A stretch of DNA of 64,000 nucleotides from Cupriavidus necator N-1 (GTDB taxonomy: Bacteria > Pseudomonadota > Gammaproteobacteria > Burkholderiales > Burkholderiaceae), in the NCBI RefSeq assembly GCF_000219215.1, contig NC_015727.1, forward strand, positions 248,001 through 312,000. Direction: 5' to 3'. Below the pieces are notes generated by a model. It was not told the DNA's origin. It ran no database searches and saw nothing but the letters and a program-made list of their open reading frames with translations. Within the stretch, counting starts at the first letter, position 1; each line of letters starts with the position of its first letter. This document shows positions 36,130 to 44,352 of this stretch, one piece after another. The translations under genes were made by a program, and so were the position numbers.

Positions 36130-36412
36130 CTCCTGAGTCCGACCGGCCGGATCCTGAGCAGACCCACTCGGCAACCTTCGAGGCCAAGTTGGCCATGGCC
36201 GCGCTCAAGGGCGACAAGACTCTGGCGGAGCTGGCCTGCAGTATGACGTGCACCCGAGCCAGATCACGGAGTGGAAGCAGCAGTTGGCGGCGCATGCCGC
36301 GGCCGTGTTCGGCGGGCGGCAAAATCAAGACTGCGGTCGAGTCGCCCGTGGACCTGAAGGCGCTACATGCAAAGATAGGCCAGCCGACGCTGGAGAATGA
36401 TTTCGTTACGGT
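36130..36412 (+). pseudogene. IS3-family OrfA remnant
   Basis: ATFEAKLAMAALKGDKTLAE in one frame, QYDVHPSQITEWKQQLAAHA in another, and VDLKALHAKIGQPTLENDF back in the first: the OrfA helix-turn-helix/leucine-zipper protein of an IS3-type element with two frameshifts. OrfB is absent. Confidence 0.7.
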
Positions 36413-36618
36413 CGCCGCGCACAACACGGGGAGCCACGGCACGTCCGGCAATGACTCTCAGGGCATTGTTGGCGAAATTCGCCGGAAGTGACATATGCGG
36501 ATGCCCGACTTGGTGCAATGCCTGACGCAGGATAGGCTGCAAGTGGTGAGGCCGGCGCTTGGTCGGCCCGGCTTGCCTGCAACTGCACCAAACCGTGCGC
36601 TGGTGCATTGCAGCAAGA

Positions 36619-36897
36619 TCAGTGGCGCACGTCGTCGTGGTCGGTCGACACCGCCAGCGCCTGCCACGCGGCCAGTTCGCTTTCTACCTGGCGGTTCTTC
36701 TCGGTGATGCGGTAGACCGTGTCCGAGCCCAGCGGCAGGCGCACCGGCGGGGTTTCGCTGTCGGCCAGGGTCAGCAGGGCCGTAGCCAGCTTGGCAGGAT
36801 CGCCGGGCTGCTGGTGGTTGGCCGAAGCCATGTGCTCGCGCATTGCCCCGACCGGATCGGCGTACGCCGCGATCTCGGTGCGGACGCGCACCAGCGA
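36619..36897 (-). pseudogene. SDR oxidoreductase C-terminal fragment
   Basis: YADPVGAMREHMASANHQQP, then DPAKLATALLTLADSETPPVRLPLG and a closing SDTVYRITEK segment form the C-terminal end of an SDR of the 'ketoreductase with substrate loop' type. The Rossmann core is gone; it is fused directly to an IS4-type fragment at its upstream side. Confidence 0.6.
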
Positions 36898-37200
36898 GCT
36901 CGGTCGTATCGGCGATGCACAACACCACCGGGAATTGGCCTGCCCTGACCGCAGTGCGCTCCCAATGAGGCTGCATCACGTCTGTCCACTCGATCTCTTC
37001 GTAACCCAGAAATCTATACGCCGCAATGGTCTCCGACCATCCATCGCATGCGCCTGGTATGCTGGCCGTCGGCTTGGCCGCAAACCGCTTGAGCAATTCC
37101 TTCGCCCGCCGGTCCCGCCTCGGATCGCCAAGATCCTGCCCCTCGAATTGGCACGATCCAGTCGGTGCAAGTGCGACGCAGGTAGGGGGTAGCGCCTGCC
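36898..37200 (-). pseudogene. IS4/Tn5-like transposase N-terminal fragment
   Basis: FEGQDLGDPRRDRRAKELLKRFAAKPTASIPGACDGWSETIAAYRFL, then IEWTDVMQPHW and VVLCIADTTEL, is the N-terminal domain of IS4-type (Tn5-like) transposases up to the first catalytic Asp. The rest is replaced by the SDR fragment. Confidence 0.65.
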
Positions 37201-37333
37201 TGCCAGCGAGTGTTGCGCCGTGGAAGGGGTCATTTTGGGAAGGCACTTCGCTGAGATGGAGCGTCCGACTGAACTGGAGGGACCTTGGAAAGTGCTGCAC
37301 TTGGCGGTCTGCCGGCGCGCAAGCCGATTCCCT

Positions 37334-37690
37334 CTAGCCCGTCGATCTGGGGCGGTTGTCACTGTGGAGTGATGCGGCGTTCATTAGCTGAAGCCCGTGA
37401 ATAAGCCGCGGGTCGCACCTTACGTCTTGCTGGCCCAGCGGTTCCGATGCCGCTCGGGCTTCGTGCCGAGCATCCTCCTCGCTGCGCAGGTACCCGCTCG
37501 TCGAAATCGACGAATGCCCAAAATTATCCCTGACATAGCGCAAATCAACCTGCCGGTCGGTCATGTGCGAGCCGGCGGTGTGGCGCAGCCAGTGGGCCGA
37601 GGCACCGGCCAGGACATCGGCCTGCGCCGCCCACTCGGGCCCGCGCGCGCAGGCGTGCGGCCGCCAGGCCGAACACTTCCTTCAGGATCA
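37334..37690 (-). pseudogene. tyrosine recombinase/integrase C-terminal fragment
   Basis: ASAHWLRHTAGSHMTDRQVD then LRYVRDNFGHSSISTSGYL carries the HxLR, the GH-S and the nucleophile Tyr in the correct order for the C-terminal catalytic half of a phage-type integrase. The N-terminal half is not found upstream, where an unrelated cupin gene ends. No tRNA or att site is visible nearby. Confidence 0.65.
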
Positions 37691-37725
37691 GATGCAGCGC
37701 GCCGAGCAGCGGTGGACCAGCTGTC

Positions 37726-38130
37726 TCACTTCACGGGAGTCAGAATTGGTGCTCCCTTATTCTTGATCAAGAACACAACAAACCTGGCCGGCTGTGTGGA
37801 ACTGGCATTGCGCCCGACGGTATGGATGTCATTGGTGCCTTCGTGGAAGGTATCCCCGGCCTTGAGTGTCACCTCTTTGCCACCCTTGACCGCCATGACA
37901 ATGCTCCCCTCGAGCACATAGACAAAGGCGTGTGCATCATGTCGATGCACAGGGTCGACCGAGCCGGGCGGATATTCTACGATGATCATCTGAACTTCCT
38001 TGCCCGGATACTCAGGCAACGGTTCCGTCCGCAGCGGCGTGACTTTCGCTTCCGGTGCGGCCACCGCAGGCTGCGCCGCCATCAGGCACGACAGCATCAG
38101 CGCCGCCACAAATGACACGATTGCTTTCAT
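37726..38130 (-). CDS. secreted cupin-domain protein
   Basis: 134 residues from the ATG at 38130 (GGAG upstream). Signal peptide MKAIVSFVAALMLSCLMAAQ ending at an AVAA cleavage site. One small cupin barrel: PGSVDPVHRHDAHAFVYVLEGSIVM (first His/Glu motif) and AGDTFHEGTNDIHTVGRN (second motif). Metal-binding, enzymatic role unknown. It starts 4 bp after the preceding NAD(P)-binding protein gene, so the two form an operon divergent from the MocR regulator. Confidence 0.87.
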   Translation of the reverse strand: MKAIVSFVAALMLSCLMAAQPAVAAPEAKVTPLRTEPLPEYPGKEVQMIIVEYPPGSVDPVHRHDAHAFVYVLEGSIVMAVKGGKEVTLKAGDTFHEGTNDIHTVGRNASSTQPARFVVFLIKNKGAPILTPVK

Positions 38131-38134
38131 GGCA

Positions 38135-38887
38135 TTACTCCACATTGGCTTGCGAGAGCCACTGGCCGAGGCTGATGCGACCGATCCGCGCGTCGCCGAG
38201 CGGTACGAGCGACAGTTCTTCGACGTGGCCGCCATAGTACAGGGCGTCGCGGTCCGTCACGACCGAGCGGGCGTCGCCTGTCGACTTCAGATAGCGCGCA
38301 ACGATCTCCGCGAACGGGGCGCGGTCCGGGCCGGCAATCTCGATGGTGCCGTTCCGCGGTGCTTCCAGTGCGACTTGCGCAAGGAATGCCGCGACGTCTT
38401 GCGAAGCGATCGGCTGAAACAGCCCATCGCCCATGCGCACGGTGGTGCCGTCCGTGCCAAAGTCCGCGATACCGCCGAGAAACTCCATAAACTGGGTGGC
38501 GCGCACGATCGTGTACGGCACGCCGGCAGCTTCGATCGCCTCTTCCTGGGCGACCTTGGCCGTGAAATATGCATTCCCCGGCATGCGGTCGGTGCCGACG
38601 ATTGATAGCGCGACATGATTGCGCACGCCCGCGGCCACTTCGGCCTTTCCGAGATTGCGCGCGGAGGTGCGGAAGAAATCGAGTACCGCCTGTGGCTCCC
38701 AGGATGGTGCGTTCGCCACATCCACAACGACGTCTGCGTCCTTGAGCGCCAGATCCAATCCTTCGCCCGTCACGCTGTTCACGCCGGTACGCGGAGACGC
38801 CGCGACCGCCGCATGGCCAGCATTGGTGAGCAGCGCGACAAGTTGGGAGCCGATCAGGCCGGAACCACCGATTACAACGATCTTCAT
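38135..38887 (-). CDS. NAD(P)H-binding SDR-like protein (NmrA/YesF type)
   Basis: 250 residues from the ATG at 38887 with CTGGAGAATCTGCC upstream. Rossmann motif VIGGSGLIGSQLV at the N-terminus; ALSIVGTDRMPGNAYFTAKVAQE and VPYTIVRATQFMEFLGGI are typical of atypical extended SDRs (NmrA-like) that bind NAD(P) and may act as redox sensors or reductases. Paired with the cupin gene. Confidence 0.87.
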   Translation of the reverse strand: MKIVVIGGSGLIGSQLVALLTNAGHAAVAASPRTGVNSVTGEGLDLALKDADVVVDVANAPSWEPQAVLDFFRTSARNLGKAEVAAGVRNHVALSIVGTDRMPGNAYFTAKVAQEEAIEAAGVPYTIVRATQFMEFLGGIADFGTDGTTVRMGDGLFQPIASQDVAAFLAQVALEAPRNGTIEIAGPDRAPFAEIVARYLKSTGDARSVVTDRDALYYGGHVEELSLVPLGDARIGRISLGQWLSQANVE

Positions 38888-39047
38888 GGCAGATTCTCCA
38901 GATGAGAGTAGTGAAATGCGCGGTGCGGCTGGTCGGGCGGCATCGCATGTAGGTGCCTGTCCCTGTCGCATCGTGTGAGACCATTGTGAAACAATCATGC
39001 CCCAGGGATAAGGGCCAAGAATTGTCGAAATGACTAGGCCAAGTCCT

Positions 39048-39075
39048 TTCTGCCGACATTGTTCTGCCGACATTG
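39048..39075. repeat. tandem 14-bp direct repeat upstream of mocR-type gene
   Basis: TTCTGCCGACATTG occurs twice with no spacer (39048-39061 and 39062-39075), 13 bp before the MocR ATG and 161 bp upstream of the divergent operon. MocR/PdxR regulators are known to bind direct repeats. Confidence 0.65.
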
Positions 39076-39087
39076 CCCGAACTCATC

Positions 39088-40605
39088 ATGACCGCACTGA
39101 CTTCCCCATTGGCCATCGAAATCGATCGCCAGAACCGCTTGCCGATCTATCTGCAGATTTGCGAGCGGTTCAGGACAGCGATCGCGGCCGGGCACCTGCG
39201 TCCCGGCGATCGGGTGCCCGCGCTTCGGGGGCTCGCCACGCAATTGAATACGGCCCGGGGTACGGTCGAAATGGCCTATACCATCCTTGTCGATGAGGGC
39301 TACCTGCAGATGCGCGGTGCGGCCGGGACGTTCGTATCCGCCTCGCTACCGGCGGCGGTGACGCGTTCTGCAAGTGGACAGGATCGGGAGCACATGCGTG
39401 CGAGGGAGGGGGGCGCGTCCGCGGTGTCTGATGCATCGCGCAGTCGGCAGCCGGCGCCGCGTCAGCTGGCAATCGCGGTGGCGATGAGCGGGGAGCCGAA
39501 GCCGTTGCAACCCGGGCTGCCGGCACTGGACGCGTTCCCGCGCAAGCTTTGGAACCGGCTCGTTTCGCGTTGCGCGCGCAGCGGTCAACGCGCGATGCTC
39601 GCCTACCCGGACCCGGTTGGTTATCGGGCGCTGCGCGAACACATTGCCACCTATCTTGGCTTGTCGCGGGGCGTCGCGTGCCTGCCGGAACAGGTATTCA
39701 TTACCGCTGGCTACCGCGCGACGCTGGAACTCTTGTTGCGCAGTCTCGCGAGCCCCAGCGACCGCATGTGGTTCGAAGACCCCGGCTATCTGCTCGCGCG
39801 CAGCTTTCTGGCCGAAGCCGGTGTTCAACTGGTACCGGTGCCAATCGATAGCGAAGGCATCGATGTCGAGCGCGGCATCGCACTGGACCGGCAGGCGCGT
39901 TTTGCACTGGTTACCCCATCGCATCAGGCCCCGCTCGGGCACACGTTGTCGCTCGCCCGGCGCATGGCGCTGCTGGATTGGGCGTCGAAAGGGTCTCGCT
40001 GGATCATCGAAGACGACTACGACAGCGAATTTCGATATGTGGGCCGGCCACTGCCGGCTTTGAAAAGCCTCGACAAGCACGATCGCGTGATTTATTGCGG
40101 CACGTTCAGCAAGGTGATGTTTCCCGGGCTGCGGCTGGCGTATGCCGTGGTGCCGGAGCGCGCTGTCGAACGCGTCGGGCGCGTGGCGTGCAGCATGAAT
40201 GCCGGCTCTCCGATGCTATTGCAGGCGGCCGTGGCGGACTTCATCGAACAGGGGCATTTTGCGCGGCACGTGAAGCGGATGCGTGCGTTGTACGGACAGC
40301 GACGCATGCTGATTGCGCATGCGCTGAACCAGGCGTTCGGGGAGCGCATGATTGTCGCCTTGCCGCACGGCGGAATCCAGTTCGCGGTCGAGTTTGCCGA
40401 AGGCCCCGATGGTCCCGTCGACGACGTGGCCTTTGCCTCGCGCGCACGCGACGCGGGGCTCGCGGTGCTGCCGCTGTCGATCTGGTACGCGAACGCACGC
40501 ACGCGGCGCACCCCACGCGGCCTGGTATTGGGCTTCGCGAACGTCACCGATGCGAGGGAAGCGTCTCGTCTCGCGCGAACGTTGCACGGATGCCTCGACG
40601 GCTAG
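39088..40605 (+). CDS. MocR/PdxR family regulator (GntR winged helix fused to aminotransferase domain)
   Basis: 505 residues from the ATG at 39088. Residues 1-80: GntR winged helix (LPIYLQICERFRTAIAAGHLRPGDRVPALRGLATQLN, GTVEMAYTILVDEGYL). From about 135: fold-type I aminotransferase-like domain with FEDPGYLLARSFL, IIEDDYDSEFRYVG and CGTFSKVMFPGLRL, where the Lys is the PLP-binding residue. Such proteins use PLP as effector. Divergent from the cupin/NAD(P)-binding operon, which is the natural target. Confidence 0.92.
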   Translation: MTALTSPLAIEIDRQNRLPIYLQICERFRTAIAAGHLRPGDRVPALRGLATQLNTARGTVEMAYTILVDEGYLQMRGAAGTFVSASLPAAVTRSASGQDREHMRAREGGASAVSDASRSRQPAPRQLAIAVAMSGEPKPLQPGLPALDAFPRKLWNRLVSRCARSGQRAMLAYPDPVGYRALREHIATYLGLSRGVACLPEQVFITAGYRATLELLLRSLASPSDRMWFEDPGYLLARSFLAEAGVQLVPVPIDSEGIDVERGIALDRQARFALVTPSHQAPLGHTLSLARRMALLDWASKGSRWIIEDDYDSEFRYVGRPLPALKSLDKHDRVIYCGTFSKVMFPGLRLAYAVVPERAVERVGRVACSMNAGSPMLLQAAVADFIEQGHFARHVKRMRALYGQRRMLIAHALNQAFGERMIVALPHGGIQFAVEFAEGPDGPVDDVAFASRARDAGLAVLPLSIWYANARTRRTPRGLVLGFANVTDAREASRLARTLHGCLDG

Positions 40606-41075
40606 GCCAGCGCCGAGCTGAAGAAGCGCACCGACACCGCGCTGCCGGGCGTCGGCGCGAACTGCGCGTCGCTGAGCACGCTCGCCATCCCGTCTGCATT
40701 CCCCAGTTGCACGAGCGCCGGGCGCCAGTGCGGGTACCCGTCTGAATTCGGACCGCGCCAGCGTATTGCCCCACAGGAGCCACGCAGATGCCCTTCGGGA
40801 GGCGTATCTCCACCGCGCCGCTGGCCCGGGAGGGCATCTCGGCGTTTAATTTGGCTTGCGGACGTTTAAAGATCCCGCTATTTCTTGATTATCGTTTAAA
40901 CGACACTTTGTTGTTGACATTGAACGCTTTGGGGATGCATGCCTGGGCCCGGAAGCGCATGCCTTGGCTTGGGCAAGCGGCGGCGCAGGCGGCCAACGTT
41001 GCAGGGGTGCGTAAGGGCGCGCCGCGATCGGGTCGGCTATCGATCTCAGTTGCCTCGCACGATTGACGTAGCCTC
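40606..41075. other. gene-poor stretch, possible IS66 scrap
   Basis: 470 bp without a supported intact gene. On the minus strand SGAVEIRLPKGICVAPVG (about 40770-40840) resembles the C-terminal end of IS66 TnpA-type proteins, weakly. Beside 40606, the frame VQLGNADGMASVLSDAQFAP may be the tail of an unidentified protein. An AT-richer island at 40850-40925 contains CGTTTAAACG. Confidence 0.3.
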
Positions 41076-41528
41076 ATGGCAGCCAGTGACGCCATACATT
41101 TTGACGTCATGGCTTCGAGACGTCCCTTGCGGGAGGAGACCGGTGATCACTCGCCGCGCAACTGGGTGCACGATCCGACGAAACCCCTTACCTTGAAACT
41201 TGCGCGGGCAGTCTTTGGAGAACCGAATGCGCCTTGGAGTCAGGCGCATGCCGCAAGGATGCTCAATCTTTCACTGCAAGACCTCAGTGCGTGGATGCTC
41301 AGAGAGGAGGCAGCACTGACAAGCCTGGTTTGCGAGCAGCGTCTGATGCGAGCATTGATCGAGGTCTCGCAAGGCAAGGGCCAACATGGCAGGTATGGCT
41401 TTGTATCGCGCGAGCGCCGTGATACCGCCTTCTTTGACCGCTTCGGTGTATGCGTAAAACAGGCTGCCGTGATCGGCCGAGTCGGTACGGTGACTTGGTC
41501 CGGTGACTTGGTCCTGGAACCCGGTTGA
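41076..41528 (+). CDS. AraC-like helix-turn-helix protein
   Basis: 150 residues. The middle segment WSQAHAARMLNLSLQDLSAWMLREEAALTSLVCEQRLMRALIEVSQG has the spacing of the first AraC/XylS helix-turn-helix (LA..LNLS...L...L.RE.A.L..LV.EQRL.RAL). Only one such half is present, and there is no evident ligand domain, so it is either a short stand-alone HTH protein or a truncated regulator. Start uncertain. The porin gene lies 354 bp downstream on the same strand. Confidence 0.6.
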   Translation: MAASDAIHFDVMASRRPLREETGDHSPRNWVHDPTKPLTLKLARAVFGEPNAPWSQAHAARMLNLSLQDLSAWMLREEAALTSLVCEQRLMRALIEVSQGKGQHGRYGFVSRERRDTAFFDRFGVCVKQAAVIGRVGTVTWSGDLVLEPG

Positions 41529-41882
41529 CGCGGGTCGGTGGCAGGGCCGTCGGTCTTCATCGACGGTCAGGCGCAATCGTGCCCCGGCATGCCCCACGGT
41601 CTCGTCGGTCATGCAACTGCCAAGCGTTCATAACCGGGAAATCGGGGGACAGGATTGGGGCAGACCGATATCGGCGCGCCCCGGCGATGGAGTTTAGCTG
41701 CCGGACGTGCACATATTGTTCTTCCTTTTGAAATGATTGTGCGAATCTCTGCATAATTGTTGACTCATTACTGTCACATTCCTGTCGCACTATCTGGCGG
41801 CCGCGTCGGTGGGTGGTTTTCGGCTCGCATGCAAGCCGTGACGCCACCGGCTGGACCCTCCGCCAAATACCTGGAATTGACA
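41529..41882. other. intergenic region upstream of the porin gene
   Basis: 354 bp; no gene recognised. Promoter of the porin should lie here; TTGACT at 41759 is a possible -35, without a clear -10 match. Confidence 0.35.
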
Positions 41883-42950
41883 GTGAAAAAAGCTCTCTTC
41901 GCAGTGGCAGCCGCAGCGTGCGCCATGTCCGGCTCTGCCTTTGCCCAATCGTCGTCCAATGTGACGCTCTATGGCATCGCTGATGCCGGTATCAGTTTCC
42001 AAAACCACGTCAATGGTGGCGCCAACGGTAGTGGTTCGGTCGTTGGCGTAACTTCCGGCGGCCTCTCAGGTTCGCGCTGGGGGCTGCGCGGGGTCGAGGA
42101 CCTCGGCAGCAACCTGAAGGGCATCTTCGTGCTGGAAAGCGGCTTCGATATCGATAGCGGTAAATCCGCGCAGGGTGGCCGGCTGTTCGGTCGCCAGGCC
42201 TATGTTGGCCTGCAAGGTAATTTCGGTGCCGTCACGCTCGGCAGACAGCAGAATTCGCTGTATGACCTGTTCGGAGCCTACGACCCCATGGCGGCGGGCC
42301 CAATGTACTCGCTGAATTCGGTCGACAATCAATTTAACGGTCGCGCCGACAACGCCATCAAGTACACCGGCAAGTTCGGCGGCTTGACGGCAACCGGCTT
42401 CTACAGCTTCGGCCGTGACGTCAACGCTGGTCTCGGCGGCGAAGTGCCGGGCCACTTCAAGGTCGGCACCAACTTTGGCGGTGGTGTGGCCTACGCGAAC
42501 GGGCCATTCTCGGTGGGCGTCGCGTACGACCAGTTCCAGGGCAGCACCCTGGCTTCCGCGGACCTCGCCGCGAAGCGTGCTGCGATTGGTACGTCGTATG
42601 CTTTTGGAGCGGCCAAGGTGTTTGGCGGCTACCGCTGGATGCGTGACGAAGTCACGACTGGTACGGCCCGTCACGACAACCTGTACTGGCTCGGCGCCAA
42701 CTACAAGTTCACTCCCGCTTTTACGTTGACTGGTGCGGCTTACTACACCGACGCCCGCACCGACAGCAAGGACTCGTGGATGTTCGTGCTGAACGCCGAC
42801 TACGCCTTGTCCAAGCGCACTGACGCGTATCTGTCGCTCGGCTACGTGAACAACAAAGGCAATGCGACTTTCGGTGTGACCGGTACGCCCAATACGATGT
42901 CAGGCCAAAATCAGACCGGCGCAATGCTCGGCATGCGCCATCGCTTCTAA
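41883..42950 (+). CDS. Gram-negative outer-membrane porin (beta-proteobacterial OmpC-like)
   Basis: 355 residues from the GTG at 41883, giving the standard signal VKKALFAVAAAACAMSGSAFA with mature start QSSSNVTLYGIADAGISF. Conserved strand motifs follow: SRWGLRGVEDLGSNLKGIFVLESGF, LFGRQAYVGLQGNFGAVTLGRQ, and the C-terminal MLGMRHRF ending in Phe, the Bam recognition residue. About 16 strands are expected in a trimeric general-diffusion porin. A strong intrinsic terminator lies 84 bp downstream. Confidence 0.93.
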   Translation: MKKALFAVAAAACAMSGSAFAQSSSNVTLYGIADAGISFQNHVNGGANGSGSVVGVTSGGLSGSRWGLRGVEDLGSNLKGIFVLESGFDIDSGKSAQGGRLFGRQAYVGLQGNFGAVTLGRQQNSLYDLFGAYDPMAAGPMYSLNSVDNQFNGRADNAIKYTGKFGGLTATGFYSFGRDVNAGLGGEVPGHFKVGTNFGGGVAYANGPFSVGVAYDQFQGSTLASADLAAKRAAIGTSYAFGAAKVFGGYRWMRDEVTTGTARHDNLYWLGANYKFTPAFTLTGAAYYTDARTDSKDSWMFVLNADYALSKRTDAYLSLGYVNNKGNATFGVTGTPNTMSGQNQTGAMLGMRHRF

Positions 42951-43033
42951 TTTCCTGCAGGCAGGACGAGGCGCGCTTCCGGGCGTGCCGGCGACAACTT
43001 CATATCGGCCTTCTCTCACTGTTAAGGTCGTTT

Positions 43034-43062
43034 GGCCGGCAGAAATGCCGGCCATTTTTTAA
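43034..43062 (+). terminator. intrinsic terminator after the porin gene
   Basis: Perfect 8-bp stem GGCCGGCA/TGCCGGCC with a GAAA tetraloop, followed by ATTTTTTAA. Confidence 0.85.
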
Positions 43063-43133
43063 TCCGAAGTTTGACTCGGATACCAAGCTAACCTGTTGAA
43101 GCGCCGAGAGATTTTCAAGCGGCAGGGGGTTGG

Positions 43134-43335
43134 CTACTGGGAACAGCCGGGGTCGATGCCGAGCAGCGCAAAGGCTTTGCGCTGCAACGGCGTGGGACGG
43201 GTCGTGATGACGATCTTGGTCTGTGGATTGACCGAGGTCGACGTGATGTTATAGGTCAACGTGGCGAGGTCCTGCAGCAGCGTGGCGTGCGCAGAGCACG
43301 GCGCTGTTCCTCCGACAAGGCAGCGACCGTATGCA
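43134..43335 (-). pseudogene. transposase C-terminal remnant (IS1634-like)
   Basis: ATLLQDLATLTYNITSTSVN then TTRPTPLQRKAFALLGIDP and a stop at 43134 resembles the tail of IS1634-type transposases. Upstream the frame changes (SEEQRRALRTPRCC). Family assignment tentative. Confidence 0.5.
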
Positions 43336-43536
43336 GCGGCTGCTCGAACATCCGTAAGGCATCGACTCAGTGAAGCTGGGGTCGATGCGCCACACCAAAC
43401 CGTCCTGACAAATCGTCGAGACGCCTATCCATTGGCCATAGCTGTGCGCCTGGTGTGATCAAAGTGGAAGCCAGCAGTGAGACTTCAACTAGGCCGCAAC
43501 CCAGCCCATACAATTTCTCGCGCTCGATGAACGCCA

Positions 43537-44006
<470 letters not shown>

Positions 44007-44010
<4 letters not shown>

Positions 44011-44262
44011 GAATTCGTACCCTTGTCGGGCAGCCTGTCGGTCTCCCGGGCGAACCAGGCCGCGGCTTTTGCAAGTATCTCCCTCTCCATTTTGAGCTGC
44101 CGGTTCTCACGGCGTAGCCGTGTGAGTTCCTGGCGCTCGGCCGTCGTCAGACCGTCCTGACGAAGTCCGGCATCGCGTTCCGCTTGGGCTACAGATCGTC
44201 TGGGCCGTCGGTTCGAACTCCCTGGCCAGATCCTCGGGGCGGCGACCCGCAAGTCGTGACAA
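44007..44262 (-). pseudogene. IS3-family OrfA, frameshifted
   Basis: [18 protein letters not shown] in one frame continues as [20 protein letters not shown] and [20 protein letters not shown] in another: helix-turn-helix and leucine zipper of OrfA with one frameshift. It ends overlapping OrfB, the usual programmed-frameshift layout of IS3 elements. Its upstream end lies next to the start of the large sensor kinase gene. Confidence 0.75.
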
Positions 44263-44352
44263 TTTTATTTTCGTATGCGATTCGCCGAGGCTAGAGGCGA
44301 CCATTCCATCTACACTGCACGGCTGTTGAAGGAAGCCGTTAAAAATCAGCCA

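Noticed and set aside
37334..37690. Integrase as evidence of a prophage or integrative element boundary
   Set aside because: Only the C-terminal half remains, with no tRNA, att repeats or phage genes in the window.
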